A program made the position numbers and the translations under genes. From contig JARGXX010000016.1 of the NCBI GenBank assembly GCA_030374765.1, positions 496,001 to 560,000 on the forward strand: a DNA stretch of 64,000 bases, in the 5' to 3' direction. Under the pieces are notes generated by a model that saw only the letters and a program-made list of their open reading frames with translations, searched no databases and was not told the origin of the DNA. Shown piece after piece: positions 63,101 through 64,000 of this stretch. Origin of the DNA: Agarophyton chilense. Its lineage: Eukaryota > Rhodophyta > Florideophyceae > Gracilariales > Gracilariaceae. Position 1 is the stretch's first letter. Each line of letters begins with the position of its first letter.

Positions 63101-64000
63101 CCGACAAAAACTGATCTTCAACGACACCCCGTAGAAAGTAGGGTAGCGCCACGTAGGCTTGTCCTTCGTTCATTCCGAGTATATCGGCTTCCGCTACAAA
63201 GCGGTGTAGGAAATCCAAGACCAGAATTGGATCATCCCCAGTAAACGACTGGTTACGAAGTGAAAGCTGCATCCGCTTGATGCAGTCTTTCACTTTACCC
63301 GTGTCACGCGGTGTCCGACCTAAAGAGGAATCTTCTAGCCGGTAATACCGGTAGGACAGGAGTGTCCTGTACAGAGGGTTGGTGGGCTTCAAGGGTTTGA
63401 GGCCCGGATGTCGCCGACCCTTGGGGCGCGACCGGATGGCCCCGTAGGTGGCAGAGGACCGCTTTGAGCGGGAAGAGCGCCCATAAAGATCCTTTGGGTC
63501 ATCGCTCACCGACGAATCGGAACTCTCCGAGTCACTCGGTTTACCGTCCGACTCAGATGATGAGTCGGACGGGTGTCCGTACTTACGGTTAGAATCCCGG
63601 TTCTTCTGGCTCTTCCGGTTCCGCGACTGGGTCTCTCGATGAGAGACAACCGGTCTAGCCGCGTTCGCGGGCAAGGTTAACGTCCTCTCGATCGACTCAA
63701 GTCGGCTTCGGAGACGCTCGAAGCGATTCTCCATACCTTCTGCGAAGGAAGACGGAGCGCCAAAACACTCGAGTAGTGTATTGACGTCCGACCGCAATAC
63801 GCGGATATCCTCGGCTAACTCACTTGTAGGGGGGTTAGCGAGGCTTCCTCGTAAAGAGGTGAATTCCCTCGAGAGGGTATTGTGAGCAGCCCGCAGGGAG
63901 CGGAGCTGCTCTTCCAAGCGTACAATCCGCGCTTGGTCGACCAACCGCGGAGGCGGAGAAACCACCGTTGCGACGGTCGTTAACCCGGAATCGGGCTGCG

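Larger units (their letters stand above)
54389..64000 (-). mobile_element. Ty3/gypsy retrotransposon with chromodomain, runs off the right edge
   Basis: The element is on the minus strand and longer than 9.6 kb; its 5' LTR lies outside the window. Parts from right to left are: gag (about 63965-62050, with a CHLCYERGHTSPQC zinc knuckle near 62360), protease (LDTGAGPNFI), reverse transcriptase (FCVDYRRLNAV, CLVYLDDIIVFSRN) and RNase H within about 61998-59089. An integrase region (about 59090-57430) follows, with a terminal chromodomain-like segment (EYVLDRIVGHSYDGHG, LQYRTRWYGYGPEWDTPEPI) near 57640-57480. Then come a long antisense frame and the 3' LTR. Open frames are long, so it is fairly young, but it appears broken, with perhaps two to four breaks. 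It is inserted in satellite monomer A3. Confidence 0.9.

Overview
The window is nuclear DNA of an intron-poor eukaryote, probably a red alga (a florideophyte such as Chondrus is my best guess, an inference only). A plant-type Deg protease and an apparently plastid-targeted aspartate kinase sit beside a fungal/protist-type metal-dependent RNA triphosphatase. Almost every host gene is one uninterrupted frame, and compact gene islands alternate with repeat-rich DNA. Several computed reading frames begin at non-ATG codons, so I moved starts to the first sensible ATG.

Gene island 1 (about 0.7-31 kb) holds: a membrane-anchored trypsin-like protease (680-2329), a GT14 core-2/xylosyltransferase-like enzyme (2707-4077), the peroxisomal import receptor PEX5 (4586-6406), aspartate kinase (7290-8855, minus), an unidentified protein (10546-11364, minus), a Tc1-like DNA transposon with an open transposase (11744-13043), an RMND1/RMD1-like protein (13489-14772), the capping RNA triphosphatase (14904-15971, minus), a ceramide synthase (16433-17461), a Rad60/ESC2/NIP45-type SUMO-like protein (18082-18810), a Deg9-like serine protease with two small introns (19027-20954, minus), the mismatch-repair ATPase MSH2 (22642-25428, minus) and a secreted alkaline phosphatase (26704-29178). 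These are housekeeping and secretory functions. They are unrelated in pathway and arranged in convergent or divergent pairs, not operons.

From 31 to 45 kb the window is a transposon graveyard: a broken second Tc1 copy in opposite orientation (31117-32417), a broken Ty3/gypsy pol fragment (about 35.2-36.2 kb), a broken Ty1/copia pol (about 36.5-39.4 kb, minus), a solo LTR with 5-bp target duplications (42896-43784) and a decayed TPR gene fragment (about 45.0-45.35 kb).

From 45.4 to 54.4 kb lies a highly ordered repeat block. A nested palindromic fold-back element (45443-45889) abuts a higher-order tandem array (45890-54388). In the array, two ~1.85-kb monomer types alternate (A-B-A-B-A), and the ~3.72-kb A+B period is almost perfectly duplicated. 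Each monomer carries a (GT)n tract, a CCAAT/CACGTG module, a ~38-bp minisatellite and a segment that can encode an Arg/Glu-rich STPR-like repeat.

From 54.4 kb to the right edge is a large Ty3/gypsy element with a chromodomain, oriented on the minus strand and inserted into the array. It carries a long antisense reading frame (55301-57094) next to its 3' LTR. The whole element is unusually rich in short perfect hairpins. That hairpin density, the antisense frame and the nested satellite are the parts most worth following up.
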